A stretch of DNA of 5,897 nt from an uncultured Eubacteriales bacterium (GTDB taxonomy: Bacteria > Bacillota > Clostridia > Oscillospirales > Acutalibacteraceae): contig ONEU01000207.1 in NCBI GenBank assembly GCA_900316925.1, positions 1-5,897 of the forward strand, read 5' to 3'. The notes under the pieces were generated by a model that worked only from the letters and a program-made list of their open reading frames with translations, was not told the origin of the DNA and did not search any database. This document shows, one piece after another, positions 1 to 5,897 of the stretch (positions within the stretch are counted from its first letter, which is position 1; every line of letters begins with the position of its first letter). The position numbers were made by a program, and so were the translations under genes.

Positions 1-147
1 GGACGGCTCCGTTGTATGATTGCTGTCCTCTATGCTTATGATTTTGCTGCGGCTTTTGAGCTGCTTGTTGCAGACATTGATGAGTATCCTGACGAGCCAG
101 GTGCGGAAATACTCCTCGTTTTTCAGCGAGGAGAGCTTTTCGTAGGC
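1..147 (-). other. Partial ECF-type sigma-70 factor, region 2 fragment
   Basis: Forty-nine codons, in frame with the anti-sigma-like sequence before them, read AYEKLSSLKNEEYF followed by RTWLVRILINVCNKQLKSR. This is the usual region 2.2 to 2.4 pattern of Clostridial ECF sigma factors (the 'AYEKL..LKN..YF.TWL.RILIN.C' core), which binds core RNA polymerase and the -10 element. Regions 2.1 and most of 2.2 are absent on the upstream side. The linker and region 4 would lie beyond the left edge. The junction with anti-sigma sequence lies near 145-156. There is no start codon or ribosome binding site at the junction, so this part could only be made as the C-terminal end of the fusion, and then only if the upstream frameshift were bypassed or is a sequencing error. 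The sigma identity comes from the motif alone. Confidence 0.72.
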
Positions 148-1202
148 GGTGAGCTCTATTGCGGTAACATAGAAATGTCTCTTGTATGTTACATCTGTTG
201 CTGTGCCCAGGTGCTCCTCATCATAGCTTTCATATTCTCTGCTTGTCTGCTCTTTTACAAGCGTTCCGTCAGAATGGAAGAACCTATCAAAGGCGGTTTC
301 AAGACCAAGAGGGGTAAACCATTTTTTATCCAGTCCGTTAATGTTATCCTGCTCCTTGACGGAGATCACCTTAGCGGTAATATTTACTGTATCCCTACCG
401 TAATCGGCTGTTTTCAGCTCAATGCTTTCTCCGGCCTTTGCCTCTTTGACCCTGTTTGCTAAGAACTCATCCCTGAATCCTTCACCGTTTCCTTTATAAT
501 CAAGGATAGCACCGTCATTATGATAACCATTCAGATCACCGCACTCATCGGCGGGCTTCTGATCTGCCGGAGCAGGCTCGATCGCAATGTTCTCCGTAAT
601 TTTCTTAAGCTCCTCAGGGTCAGAGCCGCTGCAGCGTACCAGACAGTTATACTGATCGAAATACTTGAATGAAGCATACTCGAACTTATCGGTGTTCCAG
701 GCTTCCCTAAAGGTTATGAAAAGCGTTTTGTGTCCGTCAAATTCAGTTTCCTGTGTATCAATAACATTCAGGAGATCCCGCTCATAGTTATCTGTATGTT
801 GTACATAAGCGGTGAAGGATTCGTCACCGTTCTTATATTCAAACCTGCTCGGGTGATGACAATTGTTCACATAGCTTTCGGGCAGATAACCGAATTTCAG
901 ATTCATAATGCGGTACTCATATTCCGTAGCGCTGCCGCTATCGACTGTAACAGTCAGTCCGTATGTTCCTTTCTTTGTTGCGGTAAGACCAAAGAAATTA
1001 GTTGCTGCCGCCACGACGGTGAATGTACCAAGGACCGCGACCGCCCCGCAGACCGCTGCGATGCGCATTGCCGTTTTGCGTTTCGTGAATTTCAGGATCT
1101 TTTTGTCCTCCAGGCTGTCGAGAGCGCCTGTAACGGCATTGTGAAAGCTCTCGGGGGAGTGGTGTAAGCTGCTTTCATTTTTTCTGTATCAAGGTTTTTC
1201 AT
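1..1202 (-). pseudogene. Frameshifted membrane anti-sigma-factor-like gene, fused in frame to a sigma-factor fragment; runs off the left edge
   Basis: Seen: an ATG at 1202-1200 follows AAAGGAG (1211-1217) by 8 bases and begins MKNLDTEKMKAAYTTPP. This frame then reads into a stop after 36 codons. The neighbouring frame continues the expected protein (ESFHNAVTGALDSLEDKK...) and stays open to base 1, but has no start codon before 1068, so one base seems to be missing near 1150-1157. Repaired numbering gives 401 residues in the window: a cytoplasmic head (1-45), one membrane helix (46-67), a DUF4367-like extracytoplasmic domain (about 100-209, with GYLPESY and DPEELKKITENI), and a second beta-rich region (about 235-352) ending HFYVTAIEL. 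Residues 353-401 are sigma-factor sequence. Family knowledge: such proteins hold a partner ECF sigma factor at the membrane and are usually encoded just downstream of it; no sigma gene lies upstream here. Inference: a decayed or chimeric gene. The exact domain family (DUF4367, DUF4179 or similar) is uncertain. Confidence 0.75.
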
Positions 1203-1332
1203 ATTGACCTCTCCTTTCGGTTTGTTCACTCATTAGATGCTTTGAGAGGGCATTTGGTTCATTTATTTTTTTAATATTTTGTTTTTCCTTTGTTATTTTC
1301 CCATCAAGATAGTCCGAGATACGAAAAAGGTG

Positions 1333-1361
1333 TTGACAGGAAAAGGGTTTTATCTTATTAT
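1333..1361 (+). promoter_or_regulatory. Near-consensus housekeeping promoter for the CBS-domain membrane protein
   Basis: TTGACA at 1333-1338 is a perfect -35 box. It is followed by exactly 17 bases and TATTAT at 1356-1361, a five-of-six match to the -10 box. Transcription would start near 1368 and give a leader of about 50 bases before the ATG at 1418. This suggests steady expression by the main sigma factor. The leader is too short for a known Mg2+ riboswitch, and I see none. The rest of the interval 1203-1332 is AT-rich, with A/T runs near 1260-1300. I found no convincing promoter in it for the leftward gene. Confidence 0.85.
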
Positions 1362-1402
1362 AGAATTTAATTGACGAGGATTCCGGTGAATCCGGATGAT
1401 GT

Positions 1403-1408
1403 GAGGTG
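1403..1408 (+). promoter_or_regulatory. Shine-Dalgarno GAGGTG that decides the start of the CBS-domain gene
   Basis: GAGGTG matches six bases of the anti-Shine-Dalgarno complement and sits 9 bases before the ATG at 1418. The reading frame could also begin at a GTG at 1406, but that codon lies inside this SD and has only a weak GGA before it. The ATG at 1418 is therefore preferred, shortening the protein by four residues. Confidence 0.75.
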
Positions 1409-1417
1409 TCTTATGAT

Positions 1418-2761
1418 ATGCCGGCTGACTTATCCGGTCTGATTGATTTACAGTTTTCTCCTGGTGTGCTGCTGCTTGGCAGCCTGATCGCTCTCGTTTT
1501 CCTGTTGTTGGGATTCTTTTGCTCCCTCTGCGGTTCTGCCGTCTCTCTCTCCAGCGTGACCGTCATCAAAGGATTGGCTCAGACCGGTCAGAAAAAAACA
1601 GAGCGCGCCCTCTATCTCAAAAATAAGGCTGATACTTTCATCGGCTGCGCTTATACCGGTATGGTGCTCAACAGCGCCTGCTCCCTGATCATTCTTGCTT
1701 CACTGTTCGTACCGATGCTCGCAAAAACCCTTTCAGCGTTCTGGAATGCCTTCGCTTCTCTTGCCTTTGCAGTCCTGATCGTTCTTCTCCTGTTTTCACT
1801 CTTATTTGCCGGAATCGTCTGCCTGCTCCCCAGAGGACTGGCACTTGCTTCTCCTGAGAAAAAACTTCTCCGGCACGCCCGCAGCTTCCGTTTTCTCTGT
1901 ATGCTGCTCTCCCCTGTCTATTATCCCGCTCACGGCATCAGTTCCCTGCTGCTCCGATTCTCCGGCTCCGGCAATAAGACCTCTGCCGAAAATGAGACAG
2001 AGGAACAGATCCTCAAAATCGTTGATGAAGGCGAGGAAAAGGGTACCATCGAGGGCAATACCAAAAGTATGATCGAAAACGTGTTTGACTTTGACGACAC
2101 GACTGTCGGCGAAATGATGACGCACCGAAAAGACGTGATCGCTGTAAGTGACGACGAAACCCTCGCCGCTCTTACGCAGACCGCCATTAACAGCGGTAAA
2201 TCGAGGATCCCTGTTTACCACGACGATATTGACGACATTATCGGCATCATCTATGCAAAAGACCTGCTCCGTTTTGTCGGCGTGGAAAGCAAAACCGACA
2301 ATCCGCTCAAGGAGATCATGCGGAAACCCGTATACGTCCCCGAATCCAAAAGCTGCAGCGAGATGTTCCGCTTTATGACGGAAAACAAAACGCAGATTGC
2401 CGTTGTGGTGGATGAGTTCGGCGGAACCGGCGGGATCATTACCATGGAGGACCTGATCGAATCCATTCTGGGCAATATCCAGGATGAATACGACAACGAG
2501 GACGATGATATCAAGGTCGTCAACGAATACAGCTTCACCGTAGACGGCGCCACCTCTCTGGATGAGATCGAAAATCTGACGGGCATCAGCTTTGAAGGCG
2601 ACAGAAACGATACCCTCGCCGGTATCATGCTTGACAGGATGGGACATATTCCCAAAAGCGGCGAACACCCCTCCATCGTTATCAACGGCACCCGCTTCAC
2701 CGTCCAGGAAGTCGATCAACGCAGAATCTCAAAAGTATTGGTCGTCAAAAGCCATAAATAA
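1418..2761 (+). CDS. CorC/HlyC/CNNM-family membrane protein: DUF21-like domain, paired CBS domains, CorC_HlyC domain
   Basis: A 447-residue inner-membrane protein. Numbering from the ATG at 1418, hydrophobic segments lie at about 17-36, 79-101 and 106-137 and form a DUF21-like membrane domain. A linker (EEQILKIVDEGEEKG...) leads to CBS1 (about 230-286, with VGEMMTHRKDV and SGKSRIPVYHD) and CBS2 (about 295-351, with the typical DEFGGTGGIITMEDLIE). A CorC_HlyC domain (about 365-443, with LAGIMLDRMGHIPKSG) ends the protein. Order and length fit bacterial homologues linked to Mg2+/Co2+ efflux and Mg2+ tolerance (CorC, MpfA, YhdP types), in which the CBS pair binds a nucleotide and gates the membrane part. 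Odd: the usual SGSE of the first helix reads CGSA, and the GEIxPK motif reads approximately VCLLPR, so both conserved acidic residues look absent. Ion transport is therefore uncertain although the cytoplasmic half is well kept. It has its own promoter and terminator and is probably monocistronic. Confidence 0.92.
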   Translation: MPADLSGLIDLQFSPGVLLLGSLIALVFLLLGFFCSLCGSAVSLSSVTVIKGLAQTGQKKTERALYLKNKADTFIGCAYTGMVLNSACSLIILASLFVPMLAKTLSAFWNAFASLAFAVLIVLLLFSLLFAGIVCLLPRGLALASPEKKLLRHARSFRFLCMLLSPVYYPAHGISSLLLRFSGSGNKTSAENETEEQILKIVDEGEEKGTIEGNTKSMIENVFDFDDTTVGEMMTHRKDVIAVSDDETLAALTQTAINSGKSRIPVYHDDIDDIIGIIYAKDLLRFVGVESKTDNPLKEIMRKPVYVPESKSCSEMFRFMTENKTQIAVVVDEFGGTGGIITMEDLIESILGNIQDEYDNEDDDIKVVNEYSFTVDGATSLDEIENLTGISFEGDRNDTLAGIMLDRMGHIPKSGEHPSIVINGTRFTVQEVDQRRISKVLVVKSHK

Positions 2762-2764
2762 AAC

Positions 2765-2800
2765 GAGCGTACCTTCCATTGCGGAGGGTACGCTCTTCTT
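2765..2800. terminator. Bidirectional intrinsic terminator between convergent genes
   Basis: The left arm GAGCGTACCTTCC (2765-2777) pairs with the right arm GGAGGGTACGCTC (2783-2795) over 13 positions, with a single T-G wobble, around a five-base ATTGC loop. On the plus strand the hairpin is followed by TTCTTATT. On the minus strand it is followed by GTTTTATTTA, a good U-tract. It begins 3 bases after the CBS-protein stop and lies just beyond the stop of the DUF4340 gene, so it can end both transcripts. The U-tract is better on the minus strand. Confidence 0.9.
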
Positions 2801-2806
2801 ATTGTG

Positions 2807-4357
2807 TCAGGAAGCGGAAGAGGATTGCTCAGGCTGCTCCATCTCATAGACAAACTCGTTCTGCCGCAGAGCTTCTGTCTGCTGCATCAGCTCACGGGCA
2901 TAACCGGCATTGATAAAGCCTTCGATATTTCCGTTGAGCACCGCAATGATCTTCTTGTCGGAGGTTTCATATAACGTGAGGGTATCCGTCAGGGGACTGT
3001 CCTTGATATAGGTGTACTTCACGCTGAAGATCTCCTTGCTGCCGTCCAGACTGCCGGGAGCTTTGTCCTGCCGCCGGATCCCGCTGAGATCGGCAATATA
3101 GTACAGCACATACTGGATGTTCAGCTTCTCTTTGCCGAGATAGACATTGGAAATGACGTTATCCATGTAGTTGTCGCTGACCTTGTATTCCCGCTCAAAC
3201 CGGTAGACATCTTCCTTGCCGTTCTGCCGCACCGTCATGGTATCAATCGCATTTTCATTGGCTTCCAGGATGCCTGATGTCAGGAAATAGCTCTTCTCAA
3301 CGCCGTACCAGGGAATGTCCTCGGCATTCATGCGGTAGACAATGGTGTTTTTCGGCGTGGTGAGATAAATCTTTCCGTCATGATCCTTCTGCCCGGCAAT
3401 GATCGTGGATACCTTGTCGTTATCCAGCTTCATGCTCAGTTTCTGGTAGGGCTGATCCAGACCGTATTTTGAAAGGTCGCTCTCCTTGACCCCCACCGCT
3501 GCTACCTCTGCTGCAGAAAAGCTGTAAAACCCGTTGGCGAGATTCTGTACCTGACTGTCGGTAATGCTCGCACGATAGGGCTGCTTCATCACATAGGTGC
3601 CGCTGATGGCATTCGTATCATTCTTGGTAATCTGTAACTCCTGCGGATATCCCGTACCGCTCACCGTTACCTCCTGCACGAGATTATCTCCCAGGCCGGC
3701 TGTGAGCTTCTTTTCAAACATCTGCAGCTTTTCTACGAAAAACATCTCCACCAGATTGGAGGGTACAAGATATACGTTCGGGTCTTCATTATACCGGAGA
3801 TAAACACCCATATTATCGGGGGCTTCCTTGCCGAACTGCAGTCTGACCGAGGAGTTGTCACTAAAGACGATCTTCGCTTCTGCCCGGGGCTGATCCAGGC
3901 CGTATTCCCCGTAGCGGATGCCGGATTTGTCGATCAGCTTGGAGGCCGCCATATATCGGCATTCCTCCGCCAGATTATCCGTCATCGTCCTGGACAGCGT
4001 CTCTGTGGGATATTCCTGCATGGTATAGAGCAGGATGTGCTCTTCTGTCGCGTCTTTGGAATCCTCTTCCAGTTCGGAAGCATTGAGCACCGGAATGGAG
4101 GAATCCTCCGAGGACTCCTCTTCCTTACTCACCGGCTGTACCACTTCATAACAAAGAAGCTGGTACTCGCCGCCTTCATTCCTGACGGTGATATCCTCCG
4201 GCGTGAGAGCTGTCTTGTCATACAGCAGGATCGCATTATTGTCCTCCACCTTGATGTCGGTATCCCGGGAGGGAAGCATCAGCACGACTGTCAGAGCCGC
4301 TGCCAGCACCGCCACACCGATGGCTGTTCCGATCAGGAGCTTTGTGTTCTTTTTCAT
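2807..4357 (-). CDS. DUF4340 domain protein, probable ABC-transporter-associated membrane-anchored protein
   Basis: A 516-residue protein. The N-terminus is MKKNTKLL followed by a hydrophobic segment (about 7-28) with no lipobox cysteine, so it is an uncleaved anchor or signal peptide and the rest faces outside. The body carries two copies of the DUF4340 repeat. The first (about 146-205) has YGLDQPRAEAKIVF, FGKEAPDNMGVYLRY and NVYLVPSNLV; the second (about 294-348) has YGLDQPYQKLSMKL, AGQKDHDGKIYL and TIVYRMNAEDI. Residues 77-106 form an acidic, serine-rich insert. The C-terminus is an SSSAS tail. The SD GGAGG (4367-4371) is 9 bases before the ATG and directly follows the stop of the upstream GldG-like gene, which suggests a shared transcript and possible translational coupling. 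Family knowledge: DUF4340 proteins are often encoded beside GldG-like proteins and an ABC ATPase and permease; their biochemical role is not settled. Inference: an extracytoplasmic accessory subunit of that transporter. Confidence 0.9.
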   Translation of the reverse strand: MKKNTKLLIGTAIGVAVLAAALTVVLMLPSRDTDIKVEDNNAILLYDKTALTPEDITVRNEGGEYQLLCYEVVQPVSKEEESSEDSSIPVLNASELEEDSKDATEEHILLYTMQEYPTETLSRTMTDNLAEECRYMAASKLIDKSGIRYGEYGLDQPRAEAKIVFSDNSSVRLQFGKEAPDNMGVYLRYNEDPNVYLVPSNLVEMFFVEKLQMFEKKLTAGLGDNLVQEVTVSGTGYPQELQITKNDTNAISGTYVMKQPYRASITDSQVQNLANGFYSFSAAEVAAVGVKESDLSKYGLDQPYQKLSMKLDNDKVSTIIAGQKDHDGKIYLTTPKNTIVYRMNAEDIPWYGVEKSYFLTSGILEANENAIDTMTVRQNGKEDVYRFEREYKVSDNYMDNVISNVYLGKEKLNIQYVLYYIADLSGIRRQDKAPGSLDGSKEIFSVKYTYIKDSPLTDTLTLYETSDKKIIAVLNGNIEGFINAGYARELMQQTEALRQNEFVYEMEQPEQSSSAS

Positions 4358-4366
4358 TCCCCAAAA

Positions 4367-4371
4367 CCTCC
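4367..4371 (-). promoter_or_regulatory. Shine-Dalgarno of the DUF4340 gene, abutting the upstream stop codon
   Basis: GGAGG on the minus strand begins one base after the TAA (4375-4373) of the GldG-like gene and ends 9 bases before the ATG at 4357. Ribosomes finishing the upstream gene would be placed to restart here. Confidence 0.8.
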
Positions 4372-4372
4372 G

Positions 4373-5878
4373 TTACTTATGCCGGCGCATCAGATAGACG
4401 GTCAGTCCGGCACCGAAGATCAGCAGCGGCACGAACCCATAGACGATAAAGCCGAGTGTGAGTGCCGTACTCCTATCAATATTGATATCAAACTCCGTGA
4501 TGACCTTTTTGGCCACGGTGATCTGACTGGTATCCCGGCCGGTCAGAGTGGCGAGCATGGTGCTCAGATAGGTCTGATTGGCATAAGCGGAGCCGTAATA
4601 CGTCTGTGTGAAGGGCAGATAGGTACCGGACAGCACTACTGTGGAATGAGTCTTATCATTGCCGATGGTACCCTGTGCCAGGACGCACTCTTTACCGGTG
4701 ATAGCCTCCTCCATGTTCCACTTTTCATCATCCACGTCATAGGGACATTCGCCGGAGCGTTCAGAAAGTGACAGCAGCGGCTGTGCTTTCCCTTCCAGAC
4801 GGTAGACGGAACGGGAGAATCCGGTGATGACAGGCAGAGATTTATCGGTGATGTTATCGGTGTACAGATCGGAATAGTATTGACAGAGGATCCCGTCGTA
4901 ATAATTCTGACTGCGGCTGTCAAGCTGCGTGGTATCAGTTTCAAAGACGATCGCATGAGCCAGCTCCAGGTCATACTGTGCCAGGAAAGCATCCAGGTGC
5001 GGTGTCTGGGCATCCATGGAATCGGCAGCGTACAGGAGCGTCTTGCCGTATGTTCCGTCGTTCTTCATAAAGGTGTTGAGCTTCTGCACAGCCTCCTCGG
5101 AATAGTCCCTGGTGGGCGCATAGATGATGACCAGATCGGTATCCACCGGAAGCTCTCCGTTGACAAGTGACACCTCACTCACAGAATATCCGTTTGAAGA
5201 AAGCGTGGTTTTCAGGTAGCTGTAATCTTCACTGCAATAGTCCTTGATGATCACAGCATTGGTAACCTGCTCGTTATTCACTGCCGCAATCGCATTATCA
5301 ATCTCCTGCTCGGCGTTGGATGAGGCAATGTAACGGTAATCCTCCGAGAAGCTCTCGAAATTGAAGAGATCGGAGGTGGTGAGTACCTTCTTCTTATCCC
5401 CGCAGCTCACGATGACATCCGTGGTGCTGAGGTTGGAATCGGAATAGCCCTCCGCAAAGGTGGGGTTCCGCACAAGGTCTACATACTGCACTTCGATCAT
5501 CCCGTCGGAGCAGCGTGCCAGTTCTTCGGCGATGATGGAGGTCTGCTTACAGTAGGCATCCATCTGCACATAGGTATTCTTATCGCTCAGGAAGGAGATC
5601 TGCGTTTTCTTGCTCACGGATTCCGCCAGTTTTTTGGACTGCTCGGTGAGCTGGAAGGATTTCAGCCCGGTAAGATCGGCGGTCAGCCCGGAGAACTTCT
5701 GGTTCAGCGTCACGGCAATCACATTCACGATCACGATGGCCACGACGACGAATACTGTCACCAGCAAAGAGATCAGTCCGTGCTTTCTTCTGCGTGACGC
5801 CTTCTTTTTTGGTGCCGGCTCTTTGCCGGATGGTTCCGGTGTCTGTCCGTTATCGAGGATACGTTCTTTTTCATCCAT
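4373..5878 (-). CDS. GldG-family ABC transporter accessory protein
   Basis: A 501-residue protein counted from the ATG at 5878. A charged cytoplasmic tail with a basic KKKASRRRKHG stretch precedes a membrane helix (about 35-57). Next comes the hallmark element NQKFSGLTADLTGLKSFQLT with EQSKKLAESV, matching the 'DLT...YSLS..T+' signature at the head of GldG-family (ABC_transp_aux) domains. A large extracytoplasmic region follows, with alternating beta strands and helices, including VDTDLVIIYAPTRDYSEEAV and a YGKTLLYAADS strand. A C-terminal helix (about 471-496) ends in RRHK, so both ends lie in the cytoplasm. Missing from the usual pattern is the GHGE-like motif, which here reads KDYCSED. Family knowledge: GldG works with the ABC proteins GldA and GldF in gliding Bacteroidota; in Firmicutes the homologues have no settled role and gliding is not implied. 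It heads the visible operon, 15 bases before the DUF4340 gene. ATPase and permease genes probably lie off the right edge. Confidence 0.88.
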   Translation of the reverse strand: MDEKERILDNGQTPEPSGKEPAPKKKASRRRKHGLISLLVTVFVVVAIVIVNVIAVTLNQKFSGLTADLTGLKSFQLTEQSKKLAESVSKKTQISFLSDKNTYVQMDAYCKQTSIIAEELARCSDGMIEVQYVDLVRNPTFAEGYSDSNLSTTDVIVSCGDKKKVLTTSDLFNFESFSEDYRYIASSNAEQEIDNAIAAVNNEQVTNAVIIKDYCSEDYSYLKTTLSSNGYSVSEVSLVNGELPVDTDLVIIYAPTRDYSEEAVQKLNTFMKNDGTYGKTLLYAADSMDAQTPHLDAFLAQYDLELAHAIVFETDTTQLDSRSQNYYDGILCQYYSDLYTDNITDKSLPVITGFSRSVYRLEGKAQPLLSLSERSGECPYDVDDEKWNMEEAITGKECVLAQGTIGNDKTHSTVVLSGTYLPFTQTYYGSAYANQTYLSTMLATLTGRDTSQITVAKKVITEFDINIDRSTALTLGFIVYGFVPLLIFGAGLTVYLMRRHK

Positions 5879-5884
5879 ATCAGG

Positions 5885-5891
5885 CACCTCC
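5885..5891 (-). promoter_or_regulatory. Strong Shine-Dalgarno GGAGGTG that fixes the start of the GldG-like gene
   Basis: GGAGGTG on the minus strand lies 6 bases before the ATG at 5878. The frame also contains a GTG at 5887, but that codon is the last part of this SD and cannot easily be the start, so the ATG is preferred (three residues shorter). A TGA at 5896-5894 could be the stop of the preceding gene, which would fit a tightly packed operon, but too little sequence remains to confirm it. Confidence 0.85.
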
Positions 5892-5897
5892 CATCAA

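Noticed and set aside
16..462. Plus-strand open frame of 148 codons opposite the anti-sigma/sigma remnant
   Set aside because: The minus-strand frame over the same bases shows clear sigma and anti-sigma motifs, while this translation is hydrophobic low-quality sequence without a convincing ribosome binding site.
1150..1160. Programmed ribosomal frameshift at the run of five C
   Set aside because: There is no X-XXY-YYZ slippery heptamer and I noticed no strong downstream structure; a simple indel or read error explains it better.
1187..1380. An open minus-strand stretch upstream of the anti-sigma start, containing RISDYLDGKITKEK, which faintly resembles zinc-finger anti-sigma heads
   Set aside because: It has no start codon with an SD, overlaps the near-consensus promoter of the CBS gene, and becomes lysine/asparagine-rich as expected of AT-rich noncoding DNA. 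The likeness is too short to support a gene remnant.
1382..1396. Small inverted repeat TCCGG-TGAAT-CCGGA in the leader of the CBS-protein gene
   Set aside because: A five-base stem so close to the SD is within chance expectation, has no U-tract, and matches no known riboswitch or operator.
1802..2719. A 305-codon open frame on the minus strand opposite the CBS-protein gene
   Set aside because: It lies wholly inside a well-supported gene with recognisable CBS and CorC domains. Its protein has no domain pattern and mirrors the codon periodicity of the true gene, so it is a shadow.
4037..4771. A 244-codon plus-strand open frame spanning the junction of the two minus-strand envelope genes
   Set aside because: It is antisense to two supported genes and their SD, is His/Cys/Gly-rich without a recognisable fold, and has no promoter or good SD.
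1..5897. CRISPR array, insertion sequence, tRNA/rRNA or phage attachment site
   Set aside because: No regularly spaced repeats, transposase motifs, terminal inverted repeats or RNA-gene signatures were seen on either strand.

Overview
The window looks like chromosomal DNA from a low-to-mid GC Firmicute of the class Clostridia. A Ruminococcaceae/Oscillospiraceae-like gut or rumen bacterium is the best guess. The evidence is strong Shine-Dalgarno sequences before every credible start, a textbook TTGACA-17-TATTAT promoter, a membrane anti-sigma protein of the type common in Ruminococcus relatives, and a GldG-family/DUF4340 gene pair. This assignment rests on gene style, not on a database comparison.

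Layout. (1) Positions 1-1202, minus strand: a damaged anti-sigma-factor-like gene. Its start codon and ribosome binding site are intact, but one base is missing after about 17 codons. The rest of the frame stays open to the left edge and encodes a membrane segment and two extracytoplasmic domains. It then runs without a break into a piece of an ECF-type sigma factor (region 2). Neither the fusion nor the gene order is normal. (2) Positions 1203-1417: a 215-base divergent intergenic stretch with no gene. It carries a near-consensus promoter and the leader of the rightward gene; no convincing promoter was found for the leftward gene. (3) Positions 1418-2761, plus strand: a membrane protein of the CorC/HlyC/CNNM type (DUF21 + paired CBS + CorC_HlyC domain). 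Its cytoplasmic half is well conserved, while its membrane domain lacks the usual acidic signature residues. (4) Positions 2765-2800: a strong hairpin that can terminate transcription from both sides, between convergent genes. (5) Positions 2807-4357 and 4373-5878, minus strand: a two-gene operon fragment. The upstream gene encodes a GldG-family ABC-transporter accessory protein and the downstream one a DUF4340 protein with a duplicated repeat. The ATPase and permease that usually accompany this pair would lie beyond the right edge.

How the genes relate. The GldG-like and DUF4340 proteins are probably made together, with 15 bases between them and the downstream SD directly after the upstream stop. 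They are expected to work at the outer face of the membrane with an ABC transporter. The CBS protein is transcribed on its own. The anti-sigma/sigma remnant is probably not functional in its present form. Third-codon-position GC appears lower in it than in the CBS gene, so it may have a separate history or the assembly may be chimeric there. No CRISPR array, insertion sequence, tRNA or rRNA was recognised. I do not see a clearly new multi-gene system; the most unusual object is the anti-sigma::sigma chimera at the left edge.
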